Shown here: piece by piece, positions 1 to 10,285 of the stretch
Position numbering within the stretch: position 1 is the first letter of the stretch
Layout of the letters: each line of letters opens with the position of its first letter
Assembly: GCF_023375815.1 (NCBI RefSeq)
Contig: NZ_CP067412.1
Coordinates: 4,836,001-4,900,000 of the forward strand
Direction of reading: 5' to 3'
From: Pseudomonas sp. HS6
GTDB lineage: Bacteria > Pseudomonadota > Gammaproteobacteria > Pseudomonadales > Pseudomonadaceae
Length of the DNA: 64,000 bases
Made by a program: the position numbers and the translations under genes
Notes under the pieces: model-generated
Databases searched by the model: none
Told to the model about the DNA's origin: nothing
What the model saw: the letters and a program-made list of their open reading frames with translations, nothing else

Positions 1-96
1 TTATTTCAGATTTCTGCCCAGTGAGCTGAAACCGTGTTGGTGACTGACTGCGGGGCGCACTTTACAAGCCTTTTCCTTTGAGTTCAACAGCCTAAC

Positions 97-125
97 GAAA
101 AAAAAGGCCTCGCATTGCGAGGCCT
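97..125 (-). terminator. Rho-independent terminator of clpB
   Basis: Read on the minus strand, a perfect stem (AAGGCCTCGC / GCGAGGCCTT) with a short loop is followed by a run of eight T. It lies just downstream of the clpB stop codon. Bases 1-96 beyond it hold no gene that I can recognise. Confidence 0.85.
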
Positions 126-149
126 TGCTTACTTAACCACCAGCAGGTG

Positions 150-2714
150 TCAGTTGAACGTGATCTCGTCGTTCTCCACGACGCCGGTTGCAGTCTCGCC
201 TGGCAGGAAGCGACCCGACAGGATCAACTGCGCCAACGGGTTCTCGATCCAGCGCTGGATCGCCCGTTTCAGCGGCCGTGCGCCATAGACCGGGTCGTAA
301 CCGACAGCAATCAGCTTGTCCATCGCCTCCGGGCTCAGTTCCAGCTTCAGCTCGCGCTCAGCCAGACGACTGCGCAGACGACCCAACTGGATCTCGGTAA
401 TGCCCGCGATCTGATCCCGCGCCAATGGCTCGAAGATCACCACTTCGTCGACCCGGTTGATGAACTCCGGACGGAAGTGGGTGGAAATCGCATCCATCAC
501 CGCTGCACGTTGCGCTTCACGGTCACCGACCAGTTCCTGAATCTGCATCGAACCCAGGTTAGAGGTCATGACGATCACGGTATTGCGGAAATCCACCGTG
601 CGGCCGTGGCTGTCGGTCAGGCGTCCATCCTCCAGCACTTGCAGCAGGATGTTGAACACGTCCGGGTGAGCCTTCTCGACTTCGTCCAGCAGGATTACCG
701 AGTAAGGCTTGCGCCGTACCGCTTCGGTCAGGTAACCGCCCTCTTCGTAACCGACGTATCCCGGTGGTGCACCGATCAGCCGTGCCACGGAATGTTTCTC
801 CATGAACTCGGACATATCGATCCGCACCATCGCCTCTTCAGTATCAAAGAGGAATTCGGCCAGCGCCTTGCACAGCTCGGTTTTACCGACACCGGTCGGG
901 CCGAGGAACATGAACGAGCCGCTCGGACGATTCGGGTCGGACAACCCGGCACGGGAACGCCGCACCGCATTGGCCACTGCGACCACTGCTTCGTCCTGGC
1001 CGATCACACGCTGGTGCAACAGGTTTTCCATCTTCATCAGCTTGTCGCGCTCGCCTTCGAGCATTTTCGACACGGGGATACCGGTCCACTTCGAGACGAC
1101 TTCAGCGATTTCCTCTTCGGTCACCTTGCTGCGCAGCAACTGGTTCTCGCTCTTGCCGTGCTGGTCGACCATTTGCAGGCTGCGCTCCAGATCCGGGATT
1201 ACCCCGTACTGCAACTCGGCCATGCGATTCAGGTCGCCTTTGCGGCGCGCGGCTTCCAGTTCCTGACGGGACTGTTCGATCTTCTGCTGAATCTGCGCAG
1301 AACCCTGCACCTCGGCTTTTTCCGAGTTCCAGACTTCTTCCAGATCCGAGTACTCACGCTCGAGGCGGACGATTTCTTCCTGGAGTTTTTCCAGGCGCTT
1401 CATCGCCGCTTCATCGCTTTCTTTCTTCAGCGCCTGGGATTCGACTTTCAGTTGAATCAGGCGACGCTCCAGACGATCCAGCACTTCCGGCTTGGAGTCG
1501 ATCTCCATGCGGATGCGGCTGGCCGCTTCGTCGATCAGGTCGATCGCCTTGTCCGGCAACTGCCGGTCAGTGATGTAGCGATGGCTGAGCTTGGCCGCCG
1601 CGATGATCGCGCCGTCGGTGATCGCCACCTTGTGGTGAACCTCGTAACGCTCCTTGAGGCCACGGAGGATCGCGATGGTGTCTTCTTCACTCGGCTCGTC
1701 CACCAGCACTTTCTGGAAGCGCCGCTCGAGGGCTGCGTCCTTCTCTATATATTGGCGGTACTCGTTGAGCGTGGTCGCGCCGACACAGTGCAGCTCGCCA
1801 CGGGCCAAAGCCGGTTTGAGCATGTTGCCGGCATCCATCGAGCCTTCGCCTTTACCGGCGCCGACCATGGTGTGCAGTTCGTCGATGAACAGAATGATCT
1901 GCCCTTCCTGCTTCGACAGCTCATTGAGCAGGGATTTCAGGCGCTCTTCAAACTCACCGCGATACTTGGCACCGGCAATCAGCGCACCCATATCGAGGGA
2001 CAGCAGACGCTTGCCCTTGAGGCCATCCGGCACTTCGCCGTTGATGATGCGCTGGGCCAGACCTTCGGCAATCGCGGTTTTACCCACGCCCGGCTCGCCG
2101 ATCAGCACCGGGTTGTTCTTGGTGCGGCGTTGCAGAACCTGAATGGTGCGACGGATTTCGTCGTCACGGCCGATCACCGGATCGAGCTTGCCTTCTTCAG
2201 CGCGCTTGGTCAGGTCGACGGTGTATTTATCCAGCGCCTGACGCGACTCTTCGTGGTTGGCGTCGTTGACGGCTTCACCACCGCGCAGGTTGTTGATGGC
2301 GTTTTCCAGGGCCTTTTTGCTCACGCCCTGGCCGAGCAGCAACTTGCCGAGCTTGCTGTTCTCGTCCATCGCGGCGAGCAGCACCAGCTCGCTGGAAATG
2401 AACTGGTCGCCCTTCTGCTGGGCCAGACGGTCGGCCTGGTTGAGCAGACGCGCCAGATCCTGCGACATGTTGACATCGCCGGTCGGGTTCTGGATTTTCG
2501 GTAATTGATCGAGCTCTTTGGTCAGCTCTTTACGCAGGCTGTTGACGTCAAAGCCCACCTGCATCAGCAGGGGTTTGATCGAACCACCCTGCTGTTCAAG
2601 CATGGCTTGCATCAAATGCGCCGGCTCGATGGCCGGATGATCGTGGCCGACTGCCAAAGATTGGGCATCGGACAACGCCAACTGTAACTTGCTGGTTAAA
2701 CGGTCTATACGCAT
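150..2714 (-). CDS. clpB: ClpB disaggregase (Hsp100 AAA+ chaperone)
   Basis: ClpB is a hexameric ATP-driven cytoplasmic chaperone that works with DnaK/DnaJ/GrpE to pull proteins out of heat-induced aggregates. The 854-residue product has the full family layout: an N-terminal Clp repeat domain (about 1-150), first AAA+ module with Walker A GEPGVGKT at 206-213, a long charged coiled-coil middle domain (about 400-530), and a second AAA+ module with Walker A GPTGVGKT at 605-612. The length is normal. The gene lies 131 bp downstream of pgeF on the same strand, behind its own sigma-32-like promoter, and has a terminator. The order rluD-pgeF-clpB is conserved across gammaproteobacteria. Confidence 0.98.
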   Translation of the reverse strand: MRIDRLTSKLQLALSDAQSLAVGHDHPAIEPAHLMQAMLEQQGGSIKPLLMQVGFDVNSLRKELTKELDQLPKIQNPTGDVNMSQDLARLLNQADRLAQQKGDQFISSELVLLAAMDENSKLGKLLLGQGVSKKALENAINNLRGGEAVNDANHEESRQALDKYTVDLTKRAEEGKLDPVIGRDDEIRRTIQVLQRRTKNNPVLIGEPGVGKTAIAEGLAQRIINGEVPDGLKGKRLLSLDMGALIAGAKYRGEFEERLKSLLNELSKQEGQIILFIDELHTMVGAGKGEGSMDAGNMLKPALARGELHCVGATTLNEYRQYIEKDAALERRFQKVLVDEPSEEDTIAILRGLKERYEVHHKVAITDGAIIAAAKLSHRYITDRQLPDKAIDLIDEAASRIRMEIDSKPEVLDRLERRLIQLKVESQALKKESDEAAMKRLEKLQEEIVRLEREYSDLEEVWNSEKAEVQGSAQIQQKIEQSRQELEAARRKGDLNRMAELQYGVIPDLERSLQMVDQHGKSENQLLRSKVTEEEIAEVVSKWTGIPVSKMLEGERDKLMKMENLLHQRVIGQDEAVVAVANAVRRSRAGLSDPNRPSGSFMFLGPTGVGKTELCKALAEFLFDTEEAMVRIDMSEFMEKHSVARLIGAPPGYVGYEEGGYLTEAVRRKPYSVILLDEVEKAHPDVFNILLQVLEDGRLTDSHGRTVDFRNTVIVMTSNLGSMQIQELVGDREAQRAAVMDAISTHFRPEFINRVDEVVIFEPLARDQIAGITEIQLGRLRSRLAERELKLELSPEAMDKLIAVGYDPVYGARPLKRAIQRWIENPLAQLILSGRFLPGETATGVVENDEITFN

Positions 2715-2785
2715 GGGTCACCTTCCTTTTGAGCAGGCCGGACCTAAAAAACCATCCTGAATAAAGAAACCTGCCAGATACCGCT

Positions 2786-2815
2786 ATAGATGCGGTCGAT
2801 TCTGGAAGATTCAAG
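2786..2815 (-). promoter_or_regulatory. Sigma-32 (RpoH) heat-shock promoter of clpB
   Basis: On the minus strand CTTGAA is followed after exactly 14 bases by CCGCATCTAT, close to the RpoH consensus (CTTGAA, 13-15 bases, CCCCATnT). It ends 71 bp upstream of the clpB start and fits the known heat-shock control of clpB. The promoter is inferred from sequence only. Confidence 0.75.
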
Positions 2816-2845
2816 CGTCAGGGAGTTGATGCAGGTCAGACAAGC

Positions 2846-3568
2846 TTAGCGGGTGAGCCAAATCAGGGAGGCGAAGCGACCTGTGCGCGATGCACGGCGA
2901 TAAGAGAAGAAGCGCGGATCGGTCACGGTACAGAAACCGCCACCATAAACAGCAGTGACACCGCGAACCGCCAGACGCAGTCGCGCCAGCTTATAGATGT
3001 CAGCCATGAACTTGCCGGCATTGTGGCTCGGGACAAAGGCTGTCGCGGCTTCGGGCAATTGATTGATGAAGACTTCCCGGACTTCCGGGCCGACTTCGAA
3101 GGCTTGCGGGCCGATGGCCGGGCCGAGCCAGACCAGAATGTCTTCGGCAGGCACATCCAGACTGTCGAGGGTGGCTTCCAGCACGCCATTCGCCAGGCCA
3201 CGCCAACCGGCATGAGCGGCAGCAACGCGAGTACCGGCACGGTCGCAGAACAACGCCGGCAGACAGTCGGCGGTCATCGCTGAACAAGCGATACCGGGCG
3301 TTGCAGTCCAACTGGCATCCGCCGTGGCCACCACGGACGGATCAGCATGCGCCACGGCAATCCCATGCACTTGCTGTAACCAAGCAGGCTGTATGGAGAA
3401 GTGTTCGGTCAGACGCCGACGGTTTTCGGCAACGGCCTCCGGGCGGTCATCAACATGATCGCCCAGATTGAGGCTGTCGAACGGCGCCTCGCTGACGCCG
3501 CCCTCACGGGTGGTGACACAGGCCTTGACGCTGGCCGGCGCGGGCCAGTCCGGCGTCAGCCAGTTCAT
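2846..3568 (-). CDS. pgeF: PgeF/YfiH-family laccase-domain protein
   Basis: This is a 240-residue member of the YfiH/DUF152 family. Family proteins are multicopper-oxidase-like or purine nucleoside-processing enzymes, and E. coli PgeF corrects wrong L-Ser incorporation into the peptidoglycan stem. The family signatures QQVHG near residue 62 and AAHAGWRG near 118 carry the metal-binding histidines, and a cysteine (SAMTADCLP) sits between them. The start codon overlaps the rluD stop by 4 bp, so translation is probably coupled. Which family activity applies here cannot be read from sequence. Confidence 0.9.
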   Translation of the reverse strand: MNWLTPDWPAPASVKACVTTREGGVSEAPFDSLNLGDHVDDRPEAVAENRRRLTEHFSIQPAWLQQVHGIAVAHADPSVVATADASWTATPGIACSAMTADCLPALFCDRAGTRVAAAHAGWRGLANGVLEATLDSLDVPAEDILVWLGPAIGPQAFEVGPEVREVFINQLPEAATAFVPSHNAGKFMADIYKLARLRLAVRGVTAVYGGGFCTVTDPRFFSYRRASRTGRFASLIWLTR

Positions 3569-4527
3569 CCGATGAATGCCTCGCGATCCTGCTTGAGCAG
3601 CGTCAGCAGCCAGACCAGATCTTCCGGCAACGGCGATTCCCAGCTCATGCGCTCACCGGTGGTCGGATGATCCAGCTCCAGGAACCGAGCATGCAGAGCC
3701 TGACGCGGGAAGTGCTTGAGGGATTCGACCATGGTCGGGTTCGCCGCTGGCGGAATGCGGAAACGACCGCCGTACGCCGGATCGCCGACCAACGGGAAGT
3801 TGATGTGTGCCATGTGCACGCGGATCTGGTGGGTACGACCGGTTTCCAGCTTCACCCGTACGTGGGTGTGCGAACGGAAACGCTCCAGCACGCGGTAGTG
3901 GCTGACGGCAGGCTTGCCGCCTTCCATCACCGCCATGCGCTGGCGCTGCTGGCCGTGGCGACCGATCGGGGCGTTGATCTTGCCACCGGCCGTCACCACG
4001 CCGATCACGATGCACTCGTAGATCCGGCTCACGCTGCGGCTTTGCAGCTGGGTAACGAGTTTGGTCTGCGCCTGAATGGTCTTGGCCACCACCATCAGAC
4101 CGGTGGTGTCCTTGTCCAGACGATGCACGATACCGGCGCGCGGGACATTGATGATGTCCGGCACGTGGTGCAGCAAGGCGTTGAGCAAGGTGCCATCGGC
4201 GTGACCAGCAGCCGGGTGCACCACCAGGCCCGCAGGCTTGTTGATCACGAGGATGTCATCGTCTTCATAGACGATATCGAGCTCGATGTCCTGAGCGACC
4301 CATTCACCCTGGGCCTCCTGCTCGGCGGTCAGCTCAAGGATGGCACCGCCATGAACGATGTCGCGCGGGCGGATGACCGCCCCGTCCACAGTCAGGCGAC
4401 CTTCTTTGATCCAGGCGGAAAGGCGCGAGCGTGAGTGCTCTGCGAAGAGTTGGGCGGCGACTTGATCGAGGCGTTGGCCGCCCAATTCGGACGGCACCTC
4501 TGCGCGAAGTTCAATTTTATCGGACAT
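3565..4527 (-). CDS. rluD: Ribosomal large subunit pseudouridine synthase D
   Basis: RluD makes pseudouridines in helix 69 of 23S rRNA (positions 1911, 1915 and 1917 in E. coli), needed for normal ribosome assembly. The 320-residue protein has an N-terminal S4 RNA-binding domain (about 18-75) and the synthase domain with the catalytic motif HRLDKDTTG; the catalytic aspartate is D138. It is followed with a 4-bp overlap by pgeF, and bamD is transcribed divergently 152 bp away. Length and motifs are typical of the family. Confidence 0.97.
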   Translation of the reverse strand: MSDKIELRAEVPSELGGQRLDQVAAQLFAEHSRSRLSAWIKEGRLTVDGAVIRPRDIVHGGAILELTAEQEAQGEWVAQDIELDIVYEDDDILVINKPAGLVVHPAAGHADGTLLNALLHHVPDIINVPRAGIVHRLDKDTTGLMVVAKTIQAQTKLVTQLQSRSVSRIYECIVIGVVTAGGKINAPIGRHGQQRQRMAVMEGGKPAVSHYRVLERFRSHTHVRVKLETGRTHQIRVHMAHINFPLVGDPAYGGRFRIPPAANPTMVESLKHFPRQALHARFLELDHPTTGERMSWESPLPEDLVWLLTLLKQDREAFIG

Positions 4528-4679
4528 GCTCGGACTGGGCGTCGGCTACAGCCTTTGGTTTCGGCTGCGCGCTTGTGGTTAAATACGGCGTCTTTTGCCC
4601 CGGGGCTTTTCAACGGGGCGCTCATCATAACAGGACGGCCCCGCCCAAGACAGCGGCCGTCATAGGGACGCAAGCCGCC

Positions 4680-5702
4680 ATGCAAGTGAAACACCTGCTG
4701 CTGATCGCCATCCTCGCATTGACCGCTGCTTGCTCATCGAAGGAAGTCGTAGACGAAAACCTGAGTGAAGCCGAGCTGTACCAGCAGGCTCAACAGGACC
4801 TGGACAACAACAGCTATACCAGCGCCACAGCCAAGCTGAAGGCTCTGGAGTCGCGCTATCCGTTCGGTCGCTACGCGGATCAGGCACAGCTGGAACTGAT
4901 CTATGCCAACTACAAGAACTCGGAGCCGGAAGCTGCAAAGTCCGCCGCCGAGCGCTTCATTCGTCTGCACCCACAGCACCCGAACGTCGACTACGCCTAC
5001 TACCTCAAGGGCCTGACCTCGTTCGACCAGGACGTCGGCCTGCTGGCGCGCTTCCTGCCGCTGGACATGACCAAGCGTGACCCGGGCGCTGCCCGCGACT
5101 CCTACAACGAGTTCGCCCAGCTGACCAGCCGCTACCCGAACAGCCGCTACGCGCCGGACGCCAAGCAGCGCATGATCTACCTGCGCAACCTGCTTGCAGC
5201 CTACGAAATCCACGTAGCCGACTATTACCTGACCCGTCAGGCCTACGTCGCCGCCGCCAACCGTGGCCGTTATGTCGTGGAAAACTTCCAGGAAACCCCA
5301 TCGGTCGGTGACGGCCTGGCGGTGATGACCGAAGCCTACCAGCGTCTGCACCTGGACGAACTGGCAGCTTCCAGCCTGGAAACCCTGAAGCTCAACTACC
5401 CGAACCACCCGAGCCTGAAAGACGGTCAGTTCGTACCGTCGGTCGCTGAAGCCGACAACCGTTCGTGGCTGAGCAAGGCAACCCTGGGCCTGATCGAATC
5501 CCGTCCTCCATTGCCGCCGGGAGAAACCCGCGCCAACCAGGACGTGCAGAAGCAGTTCCAGGATGCGAAAGACGCGATCCCGAACGAGCTCAAGCCTAAA
5601 GACGAAAACGGCGCAGTGATCGAAGAAGAAGAGCACAGCGCGGCAGGCAACAACGACGACCGCTCGTGGTTCAGCTACATGACTTTCGGTGTGTTCGACT
5701 GA
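4680..5702 (+). CDS. bamD: Outer membrane assembly lipoprotein BamD (ComL)
   Basis: BamD is the essential lipoprotein of the BAM complex that folds beta-barrel proteins into the outer membrane. The ATG at 4680 gives 340 residues and a lipoprotein signal peptide with lipobox LTAAC (Cys18). TPR-type helical repeats rich in Tyr/Ala/Leu follow (about 30-245). The open frame continues upstream of 4680, but only this start yields the signal peptide. The protein is about 95 residues longer than E. coli BamD, with a charged C-terminal tail, as in other pseudomonads. A strong terminator follows 18 bp after the stop. Confidence 0.97.
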   Translation: MQVKHLLLIAILALTAACSSKEVVDENLSEAELYQQAQQDLDNNSYTSATAKLKALESRYPFGRYADQAQLELIYANYKNSEPEAAKSAAERFIRLHPQHPNVDYAYYLKGLTSFDQDVGLLARFLPLDMTKRDPGAARDSYNEFAQLTSRYPNSRYAPDAKQRMIYLRNLLAAYEIHVADYYLTRQAYVAAANRGRYVVENFQETPSVGDGLAVMTEAYQRLHLDELAASSLETLKLNYPNHPSLKDGQFVPSVAEADNRSWLSKATLGLIESRPPLPPGETRANQDVQKQFQDAKDAIPNELKPKDENGAVIEEEEHSAAGNNDDRSWFSYMTFGVFD

Positions 5703-5720
5703 TCACAGCGCAAGCACGAG

Positions 5721-5749
5721 AAAGGGAGATCTTCGGATCTCCCTTTTTT
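5721..5749 (+). terminator. Rho-independent terminator of bamD
   Basis: Stem GGGAGATC, a TTCG-type turn, GATCTCCC, then a run of T. It lies 18 bp after the bamD stop. Confidence 0.9.
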
Positions 5750-5828
5750 ATTGCCGCGTTTTATTGAGCTGTGCGCCTGCCAAGTCCTTGGCTAAACTGC
5801 CGGATCATCAGTCAAAAAGCCGCCCATC

Positions 5829-6062
5829 ATGCTTCGTTTACTGTTCTGGATCGCCCTGATCGCCGCCGCCGTCTGGTTGTGGCGCAAATTCAAGGCCCCT
5901 GCTTCACCGACGCAATCCCCGCGCGAGCAGGATGCCGCGCCCATGGTGCGATGCGCCCATTGCGGCGTGCACTTGCCACGCGACCGCGCGCTGAGCCTTC
6001 GACAACAGTGGTATTGCAGCCAGGCTCACCTTGAGCAAGGCCCTGGCCACAGTGATCGCTGA
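5829..6062 (+). CDS. PP0621-type small membrane zinc-ribbon-like protein
   Basis: This 77-residue protein has one N-terminal membrane segment (about 2-17) and a cytoplasmic part with a CxxC pair (CAHC near 42) and a later YCS cysteine, which suggests a small metal-binding knuckle. It resembles the short proteins annotated as PP0621 family that lie next to pilS in pseudomonads. Its 3' end overlaps the start of pilS by 32 bp in another frame, so the two are probably translated together. The function is unknown; a role near the PilS/PilR pathway is inferred from position only. Confidence 0.8.
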   Translation: MLRLLFWIALIAAAVWLWRKFKAPASPTQSPREQDAAPMVRCAHCGVHLPRDRALSLRQQWYCSQAHLEQGPGHSDR

Positions 6063-7641
6063 GGCCACCAACGCCACTCGCAAACAGGCCCAGCGACTGC
6101 TGCGCCTCTATCACCTCTATCGTTTAAGCGTCGGCATCACTCTGGTGTTGCTGATTTCCAGCAACATGGACAACCGCCTGCTGACGTCGGCCGACGACGA
6201 GTTGCTGCGCAATGGCAGCTGGTTGTACCTGGTGCTGAACATCCTGCTGGTGGTGTTCCTGGAGAACATCCGCCGCCCGGCCCAGTTGTTCGGGCTGGCC
6301 CTGATCGACATCCTGCTGCTGTGCGGGCTGTTTTACGCCGCTGGCGGCGTGGCCAGCCCGATCGGCAATCTGCTGATCGTCTCGGTGGCCATCAGCAATA
6401 CCCTGTTGCGACGACGTATCGGTGTGCTGATTGCGGCCATCGCGGCACTCGGCATTGTCGGCCTCAGCTTCCTGCTGAGCTTCAGCCATCCCTTGAGCGC
6501 CAACGAATACCTGCAAGCGGGCACCCTCGGCGCCCTGTGTTTTGCCGGCGCCCTTCTGGTTCAAGGCTTGATCCGCCGCCTCGAAGTCAGTGAGACCCTG
6601 GCCGAACAACGGGCCAGCGAGGTGATCAGCCTCGAAGCCCTCAACGCCTTGATCCTGCAACGCATGCGCACCGGCATTCTGGTCCTCGACGAACAACGCC
6701 GGGTACAGCTGGCCAACCACAGCGCCCGGACCCTGCTGGCCCAGTCGCCTCTTGAGGGGCATCTGATCGATGATTATTCGACCGCGCTGGTCGAGCGTCT
6801 GCACCTGTGGCTGAACAACCCGACCCTGCGCCCCCAAAGCCTGAAAATCGCGACCAACGGTCTGGAACTGCAACCCAGCTTCATCGCACTGGAACAGAGC
6901 CCCAACCGCCAGACCCTGGTGTTTCTCGAAGACCTCGCTCAGATCGCCCAACAGGCCCAGCAACTGAAGCTCGCCGCGCTCGGGCGCCTGACCGCCGGCA
7001 TCGCCCACGAGATCCGCAACCCGCTGGGCGCCATCAGTCATGCCGCGCAGCTGTTGCAGGAATCCGAGGAACTCGACGGCGCGGATCGGCGTCTGACGCA
7101 GATCATCCAGGATCACTCCCAGCGCATGAACCGAGTCATTGAAAACGTCCTGCAACTGTCGCGCCGCCAGCAAAGCGCGCCGCAGCGGCTCGATCTCGAA
7201 CCCTGGCTCGCGCAGTTCGTCGACGAAAGCCGTGAACAGGCCAGCGAGCGCCAGCGGATTCATCTGCATATCGAATCCGGGGATTTCCGCACCCTGATGG
7301 ACCCGGGCCAACTGACGCAAATTCTCGACAATCTGTTGCGCAACGGCTGGCGGCACAGCGCCCTGTTGCACGATCCGGCGGAGGTCTGGCTGCGGCTGTT
7401 CATCGACCCTGAAAGCCAGTTGGCCGTGCTTGAAGTACAAGACAACGGCCCCGGTGTGGCGCTGGATCAGCAAGCCCATCTGTTCGAACCTTTCTTCACC
7501 ACCAGCAGCCAGGGCACCGGCCTTGGGCTTTATCTGTCCCGTGAGCTGTGCGAAAGCAACCAGGCCCGCCTAGACTTCAAACCACGCCAAGGCGGCGGCT
7601 GCTTTCGCATCACCTTTGCTCACGGACGGAAACAAAGTTGA
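6031..7641 (+). CDS. pilS: PilS sensor histidine kinase
   Basis: PilS is the inner-membrane kinase that phosphorylates PilR and so controls sigma-54 transcription of the major pilin gene. The 536-residue product has about six hydrophobic segments in the first 190 residues, a PAS-like linker, an H-box (AHEIRNPLGAI; phospho-acceptor His near 326 counting from the TTG at 6031) and a C-terminal HATPase domain with DNGPGV and GTGLGL boxes. The TTG start is uncertain: the GTG at 6052 is an alternative and would reduce the overlap with the upstream gene. The stop overlaps the pilR start (TTGA). Confidence 0.95.
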   Translation: MSKALATVIAEATNATRKQAQRLLRLYHLYRLSVGITLVLLISSNMDNRLLTSADDELLRNGSWLYLVLNILLVVFLENIRRPAQLFGLALIDILLLCGLFYAAGGVASPIGNLLIVSVAISNTLLRRRIGVLIAAIAALGIVGLSFLLSFSHPLSANEYLQAGTLGALCFAGALLVQGLIRRLEVSETLAEQRASEVISLEALNALILQRMRTGILVLDEQRRVQLANHSARTLLAQSPLEGHLIDDYSTALVERLHLWLNNPTLRPQSLKIATNGLELQPSFIALEQSPNRQTLVFLEDLAQIAQQAQQLKLAALGRLTAGIAHEIRNPLGAISHAAQLLQESEELDGADRRLTQIIQDHSQRMNRVIENVLQLSRRQQSAPQRLDLEPWLAQFVDESREQASERQRIHLHIESGDFRTLMDPGQLTQILDNLLRNGWRHSALLHDPAEVWLRLFIDPESQLAVLEVQDNGPGVALDQQAHLFEPFFTTSSQGTGLGLYLSRELCESNQARLDFKPRQGGGCFRITFAHGRKQS

Positions 7642-8984
7642 ACACGAGCCCACGGCAAAAAATCCTCATCGTCGACGACGAACCGGATATCCGCGAACTC
7701 CTGGAAATCACCCTGGGACGGATGAAACTCGACACTTTCAGCGCACGTAATCTCGGCGAAGCCAAGGCGTTGCTGAATCGCGACACCTTCGACCTGTGCC
7801 TGACCGACATGCGCCTGCCCGACGGTACCGGGCTGGAGCTGGTGCAGCACATTCAGCAACGCTACCCGCAATTGCCGGTGGCGATGATTACGGCCTACGG
7901 CAGCCTGGAAACGGCGATCAACGCCCTGAAGGCCGGGGCTTTTGATTTCCTGACCAAACCGGTGGACCTCACGCGGCTGCGTGAACTGGTCGCCACGGCG
8001 TTGCGCATGCCCACGACCGGCGGTGTCTGTACCTCGATTGACCGGCGCCTGCTCGGCGACTCGCAGCCGATGCGCGATCTGCGCAAACAGATCGACAAAC
8101 TGGCCCGCAGTCAGGCGCCGGTCTACATCAGCGGTGAGTCCGGCAGCGGCAAGGAACTGGTCGCCCGCCTGATTCACGAGCAAGGCCCGCGCGCCAGCCA
8201 GCCGTTCGTGCCGGTGAACTGCGGGGCCATTCCTTCAGAGTTGATGGAAAGCGAGTTCTTCGGCCATCGCAAAGGCAGTTTCACCGGCGCGGTGGAGGAC
8301 AAACCGGGTCTCTTCCAGGCAGCCCATGGCGGGACGTTGTTTCTCGATGAAGTGGCGGACTTGCCGCTATCGATGCAGGTCAAGTTGCTGCGGGCCATCC
8401 AGGAAAAAGCCGTGCGCAGCGTCGGCGGCCAGCAGGAAACCGTGGTCGATGTGCGGATTCTCTGCGCCACCCACAAGGATCTGGACGCGGAAGTCTCCGC
8501 CGAGCGCTTTCGGCAGGACCTGTATTACCGGCTGAACGTGATCGAACTGCGCGTACCGTCCCTGCGCGAACGCCGTGACGATATCGAAGCGTTGGCCTCC
8601 CATGTGCTCAAGCGTCTGGCCCACGGCACCGGTCAACCCTCGACCCGTCTGCACCCGCAAGCGCTTGAAGTCTTGAAGAACTACCGCTTCCCGGGAAATG
8701 TCCGGGAGCTTGAGAACGTCCTCGAGCGCGCGCACACGTTGTGCGAAAACCGCATGATCGAAGCCGACGACCTGCGCCTGAGCGAAGGCAACTGCGCGGC
8801 CGAAGGTGGCATCGCCGACCTGACGCAGATCGACAACCTGGAAGACTATCTGGAGAACGTCGAGCGCAAGCTGATCCTGCAGGCGCTGGAGGAAACCCGC
8901 TGGAACCGCACGGCAGCGGCCCAGCGGTTGAATCTATCGTTTCGATCGATGCGTTACAGGCTCAAGAAACTGGGCCTGGATTAA
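7638..8984 (+). CDS. pilR: PilR sigma-54-dependent response regulator
   Basis: PilR is the NtrC-class activator of type IV pilin genes. The TTG at 7638 overlaps the pilS stop as TTGA and gives 448 residues, the usual length. Domains in order: receiver with acidic pocket DD at 13-14 and phospho-acceptor D57, AAA+ sigma-54 interaction domain with Walker A near 166-173, and a C-terminal Fis-type helix-turn-helix ending in the RSMRYRLKKLG pattern. The sigma-54 contact loop reads GSFTGA rather than GAFTGA, which is usual for PilR proteins. A REP doublet follows the gene. Confidence 0.96.
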   Translation: MNTSPRQKILIVDDEPDIRELLEITLGRMKLDTFSARNLGEAKALLNRDTFDLCLTDMRLPDGTGLELVQHIQQRYPQLPVAMITAYGSLETAINALKAGAFDFLTKPVDLTRLRELVATALRMPTTGGVCTSIDRRLLGDSQPMRDLRKQIDKLARSQAPVYISGESGSGKELVARLIHEQGPRASQPFVPVNCGAIPSELMESEFFGHRKGSFTGAVEDKPGLFQAAHGGTLFLDEVADLPLSMQVKLLRAIQEKAVRSVGGQQETVVDVRILCATHKDLDAEVSAERFRQDLYYRLNVIELRVPSLRERRDDIEALASHVLKRLAHGTGQPSTRLHPQALEVLKNYRFPGNVRELENVLERAHTLCENRMIEADDLRLSEGNCAAEGGIADLTQIDNLEDYLENVERKLILQALEETRWNRTAAAQRLNLSFRSMRYRLKKLGLD

Positions 8985-8991
8985 GGGCCCC

Positions 8992-9100
8992 ATCGCGGGC
9001 AAGCCCGCTCCCACAGGGTATGGCGTTTTTATCAAAAGTTGAGCACGCCACAAAACTGTGGGAGCGGCGGTGCGACGATTCGACTTGCCCGCGAAAGCGA
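8992..9100. repeat. REP doublet 1 (REPIN-like inverted pair)
   Basis: Two REP sequences face each other: GCGGGCAAGCCCGCTCCCACAGG at the left and, after about 40 bp, CTGTGGGAGCGGC with a degraded stem ending TTGCCCGCG at the right. It fills the space between the convergent pilR and thiO. The right copy is visibly decayed. Confidence 0.85.
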
Positions 9101-9127
9101 TTTGTCAGTCACCAGAAGAAAAACTGA

Positions 9128-10228
9128 CTAGATACGTCCGGTCGGGGAATAAGGCGCCGGATCGATGATCGGCGCTCGCCCGAGCATCACATCGGCAAAC
9201 AGCTGACAGGATGCGGGCGCCAGCACCAGCCCGTTGCGGTAATGCCCGCAATTGAGCCACAGGCCATCAAAGCCCGGCACGCGGCCAATGTAGGGAATCC
9301 CTTCCGGTGAGCCAGGACGCAAACCGGCCCAGTGCCCCACCACTTCGGCATCCGCCAGTGCCGGCAACAATTCCACTGCCGAGGCCTTGAGGCTTTCCAG
9401 TGCGATGTCGGTCGGGGTCTTGTCGAAGCCTTCATGCTCCAGCGTACTGCCAATCAGGATATGCCCGTCGCGGCGCGGGATTGCGTAACGCCCCTTGGCC
9501 AGCACCATGCTCGGCAGGAAATCCGCCGCACACTTGTAGAGAATCATCTGGCCCTTGACCGGCTCCACCGGCAGCGACAGATTCAGTGTCTTGAGCAACT
9601 CGCCGCTCCACGCACCGGCAGTCAGCACCACCTGATCGCCGCTGAAGACACCTTTCGATGTTTGCACACCGACAACCCGCTCACCCTCACGGACAAACCC
9701 GCTGACCTCGCACTGCTCTTGAATCGTCACGTTCGGCAGCGCCTGCAACGCCGCTTTCAATGACTTCACCAGCCGTGGATTACGCACGTTGGCCACGTCG
9801 GCCATGTAGATCGCCCGGGAAAAACCACCGCCGAGTACAGGCACCGCATCGTGGGCCGCCGAGATATCCACAGCCCGCAGCGGACGGTTTTCCCGCTTGG
9901 CCCAGGCCAACGCTTCGGCTTCGTCATCCAGGTCCAGCCAGTACAGGCCCGTGGTGTGTACTTCGGGATCAACACCGGTATCGGCAAACAGCCGCTCGCC
10001 CAGCTGTGGATAAAAATCCTGCGACCAGTGCGCCAGCGCCGTGACGGCCGGGCTATAGCGCCACGGATACAACGGAGAAACGATGCCGCCACCGGCCCAG
10101 GACGATTCCTGACCAACGTTCGAACGATCCAGCAGCACCACGCTGCCTACCTCGGACGCGAGGTTGTACGCGGTGAGCAGGCCAATCACCCCGCCACCGA
10201 CAATCACCACTTGCTGTTGCCTGGTCAT
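9128..10228 (-). CDS. thiO: Glycine oxidase ThiO (FAD-dependent)
   Basis: ThiO oxidises glycine (and small D-amino acids) to the imine used to build the thiazole of thiamine. The 366-residue protein starts at ATG 10228, directly before the Rossmann FAD motif GGGVIG near residue 10; an open frame extends upstream but lacks family similarity. A second family region (GLRPGSPEGIPYIGR) lies near the C-terminus. PAO1 has the same gene (PA4548) between pilR and the pilin cluster. A general D-amino acid oxidase or dehydrogenase role remains possible. Confidence 0.88.
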   Translation of the reverse strand: MTRQQQVVIVGGGVIGLLTAYNLASEVGSVVLLDRSNVGQESSWAGGGIVSPLYPWRYSPAVTALAHWSQDFYPQLGERLFADTGVDPEVHTTGLYWLDLDDEAEALAWAKRENRPLRAVDISAAHDAVPVLGGGFSRAIYMADVANVRNPRLVKSLKAALQALPNVTIQEQCEVSGFVREGERVVGVQTSKGVFSGDQVVLTAGAWSGELLKTLNLSLPVEPVKGQMILYKCAADFLPSMVLAKGRYAIPRRDGHILIGSTLEHEGFDKTPTDIALESLKASAVELLPALADAEVVGHWAGLRPGSPEGIPYIGRVPGFDGLWLNCGHYRNGLVLAPASCQLFADVMLGRAPIIDPAPYSPTGRI

Positions 10229-10285
10229 GTTTGATCCAACCGTAAAAAAGACAGTGGGCGCAAAAGGCACCCGAATAAATGCGGT

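Noticed and set aside
1..96. Possible end of an rRNA or tRNA gene at the window start
   Set aside because: No recognisable tRNA fold or conserved 5S/16S sequence could be matched.
147..2504. Open frame of 785 codons opposite clpB
   Set aside because: Antisense shadow of clpB; His/Gln-rich composition typical of such frames.
4431..4679. N-terminal extension of the bamD frame
   Set aside because: It overlaps the start of rluD and would bury the lipoprotein signal; ATG 4680 is the real start.
8230..8290. Defective sigma-54 loop in PilR (GSFTGA instead of GAFTGA)
   Set aside because: This is the usual PilR variant, not a mutation.
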